The notes under the pieces were generated by a model, which was not told where the DNA came from, ran no database searches, and worked only from the letters and a program-made list of their open reading frames with translations. Below are positions 62,706-64,000 of a stretch of DNA of 64,000 nucleotides, piece by piece. How positions within the stretch are numbered: position 1 is the stretch's first letter; every line of letters begins with the position of its first letter. The stretch covers positions 83,087 to 147,086 of the forward strand of contig JAFMGZ010000004.1 of assembly GCA_017854855.1 (NCBI GenBank). Direction: 5' to 3'. This stretch comes from Sulfitobacter sp. GTDB lineage: Bacteria > Pseudomonadota > Alphaproteobacteria > Rhodobacterales > Rhodobacteraceae. A program made the position numbers and the translations under genes.

Positions 62706-64000
62706 ATGCTCGACCTGATCAATGTAAGCTATGATACGCAAATCCCCAACAACGTGGGTCTGTCCGAAGACAAGAAAGTGCTGAAAGCGCTGGAAAAATG
62801 GCACCCCGGCTATATCAACTGGTGGAACGACCTGATCCCGCAGAACTTTCAGGACTCGATGGTTTATCTGCGCACGGCTGTCAGTGTGGACCCAAAAGGG
62901 TGGGCCAAGTTCGATTACGTGAAGATGCCGGAATACCGCTGGGGCGTTTTGTTGGCACCGGCCGTCGAGGACCGCAAGATCCCGATGGGCGAGCATCTGG
63001 GCGAACCTGCATGGCAGGAAGTGCCGGGCGAATACCGCAACATGCTCAAGCGTCTGATCGTGATTCAGGGCGACACGGAGCCGGGTTCTGTTGAACAGCA
63101 GCGGTTCCTTGGTCTGACCGCACCGTCGCTTTATGACATGCGCAACCTGTTCCAGGTCAACGTCGAAGAGGGCCGCCACCTCTGGGCGATGGTTTACCTG
63201 CTGCAAAAGTACTTTGGCCGTGATGGCCGCGAAGAGGCAAACGACCTGTTGGTCCGCTCCTCCGGCTCCGAGGACAGCCCGCGGATGCTGGGCGCGTTCA
63301 ACGAGGAAACGCCTGATTGGCTGTCCTTCTTCATGTTCACCTATTTCACCGACCGTGATGGCAAGATGCAGCTTGAATCGCTGGCGCAATCGGGTTTTGA
63401 CCCGCTGTCGCGCACCTGCCGCTTCATGCTGACCGAAGAGGCGCATCACATGTTCGTGGGCGAGACCGGCGTGGGCCGCACCATTCAGGCCACGCTGGAA
63501 GCGATGAACAAGGCGGGCATCACCGATCCCTATGATATCAACAAGATCCGCGATCTGGGTGTGATCGACCTGCCCACCATCCAGAAAAAGCTCAACCTGC
63601 ACTACACGCTGAGCCTTGATCTGTTCGGCCAGGAAGTATCGACCAATGCCGCGAATGCCTTCAACTACGGCATCAAGGGCCGCTACATGGAGCAGCGCAT
63701 CGACGACGATCACCAGCTCAAGGATGACACCTATGCGGTGACCTCCATCAAGGACGGCAAGATCGTCACCGAGGACGTGCCGGCCCTGACCGCGATCAAC
63801 ATGCGTCTGCGCGACGATTATGTGCGCGACGCTGCGGGCGGTGTGGGCCGCTGGAACAAACAGATCGCCAAGTCCGGCATCGAGTTTGAACTGAAGCTGC
63901 CGCATGAGGGCTTTCACCGTCAAATCGGAGTGTTCAGCACGGTTGCGGTTGATCCTGACGGCAACATCATTTCGGCCGATGAATGGCACAAGCGCCAGAC
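62706..64000 (+). CDS. boxB: Benzoyl-CoA 2,3-epoxidase subunit BoxB (5' part)
   Basis: The first 431 codons of BoxB (full length about 470); the gene runs off the window. With the reductase BoxA it inserts one oxygen atom from O2 into benzoyl-CoA. The carboxylate-bridged di-iron ligands are visible in VNVEEGRHLW (about E155, H158) and TEEAHHMFVGE. GGAG lies 7 bases before ATG 62706. A long reverse-strand open frame over boxC and boxB is only a shadow. Confidence 0.95.
   Translation, partial: MLDLINVSYDTQIPNNVGLSEDKKVLKALEKWHPGYINWWNDLIPQNFQDSMVYLRTAVSVDPKGWAKFDYVKMPEYRWGVLLAPAVEDRKIPMGEHLGEPAWQEVPGEYRNMLKRLIVIQGDTEPGSVEQQRFLGLTAPSLYDMRNLFQVNVEEGRHLWAMVYLLQKYFGRDGREEANDLLVRSSGSEDSPRMLGAFNEETPDWLSFFMFTYFTDRDGKMQLESLAQSGFDPLSRTCRFMLTEEAHHMFVGETGVGRTIQATLEAMNKAGITDPYDINKIRDLGVIDLPTIQKKLNLHYTLSLDLFGQEVSTNAANAFNYGIKGRYMEQRIDDDHQLKDDTYAVTSIKDGKIVTEDVPALTAINMRLRDDYVRDAAGGVGRWNKQIAKSGIEFELKLPHEGFHRQIGVFSTVAVDPDGNIISADEWHKRQ

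Noticed and set aside
61314..63989. An 891-codon open frame on the minus strand
   Set aside because: It lies exactly opposite boxC and boxB, both clear on the plus strand. High G+C codon bias produces such antisense frames, and the protein has no recognisable domains.

Overview
The window looks like a chromosomal segment of a marine alphaproteobacterium of the Rhodobacterales (Roseobacter group). The base composition is moderately high in G+C. Supporting gene content: COQ9 beside rpsU, a TrcR/DUF1013 cell-cycle regulator, a membrane-anchored cytochrome c, a TRAP transporter, BioMNY-type biotin uptake, and an aerobic benzoyl-CoA (box) pathway. I saw no prophage, insertion sequence or CRISPR array. 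Both ends cut genes: dgcN at the left and boxB at the right.

Layout. 1-2.3 kb: a D-amino-acid operon (dgcN-dgcA-D-amino acid transaminase) with its own terminator. 2.3-5.4 kb: DUF1244, pyruvate kinase, and rpmI-rplT. 5.4-8 kb: GFA-type protein, serine hydrolase and OmpA-like protein, all on the minus strand. 8.3-12 kb: pheS and pheT. 12-22.5 kb: mixed metabolic genes (LysR, methyltransferase, YtoQ, two GMC flavoprotein oxidoreductases, GST, mscL, ald with a divergent Lrp regulator, DM13 protein, rpsU, COQ9). 22.6-27 kb: bioM-bioN-bioY facing a thiolase/acyl-CoA ligase pair. 27-41.5 kb: quinone oxidoreductase, RNase T2, trcR, recR-ybaB-dnaX with the SRP RNA nearby, metallopeptidase, CpdB-like phosphoesterase, nudC, pheA and cytochrome c. 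41.5-47.3 kb: a complete yejABEF-type peptide importer. 47.3-52.3 kb: penicillin-binding carboxypeptidase, HAD hydrolase, clpS, rsmC-like methyltransferase, SDR.

52.6-64 kb is an aromatic-acid island. It begins after a CAU-anticodon tRNA and holds a TRAP transporter (dctPQM), feruloyl-CoA synthase, a benzoate-CoA ligase, an alpha/beta hydrolase, a DUF309 protein, boxC and the start of boxB. The expected logic is uptake, CoA activation, epoxidation (BoxAB) and ring hydrolysis (BoxC). boxA and any boxR regulator are not in view.

The most interesting signal is regulatory. A TGCA-N6-TGCA element occurs upstream of the TRAP operon, of the benzoate-CoA ligase and of boxC, which suggests one TGCA-binding regulator for the whole island. 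Other points: a short dispersed motif around TATTTAGGGCCAAAAAGAG at several intergenic sites, a strong orphan terminator at 28.3 kb that may end a small RNA, a thiolase without its second catalytic cysteine, an SDR without its catalytic lysine, and a three-hairpin palindrome between boxC and boxB.
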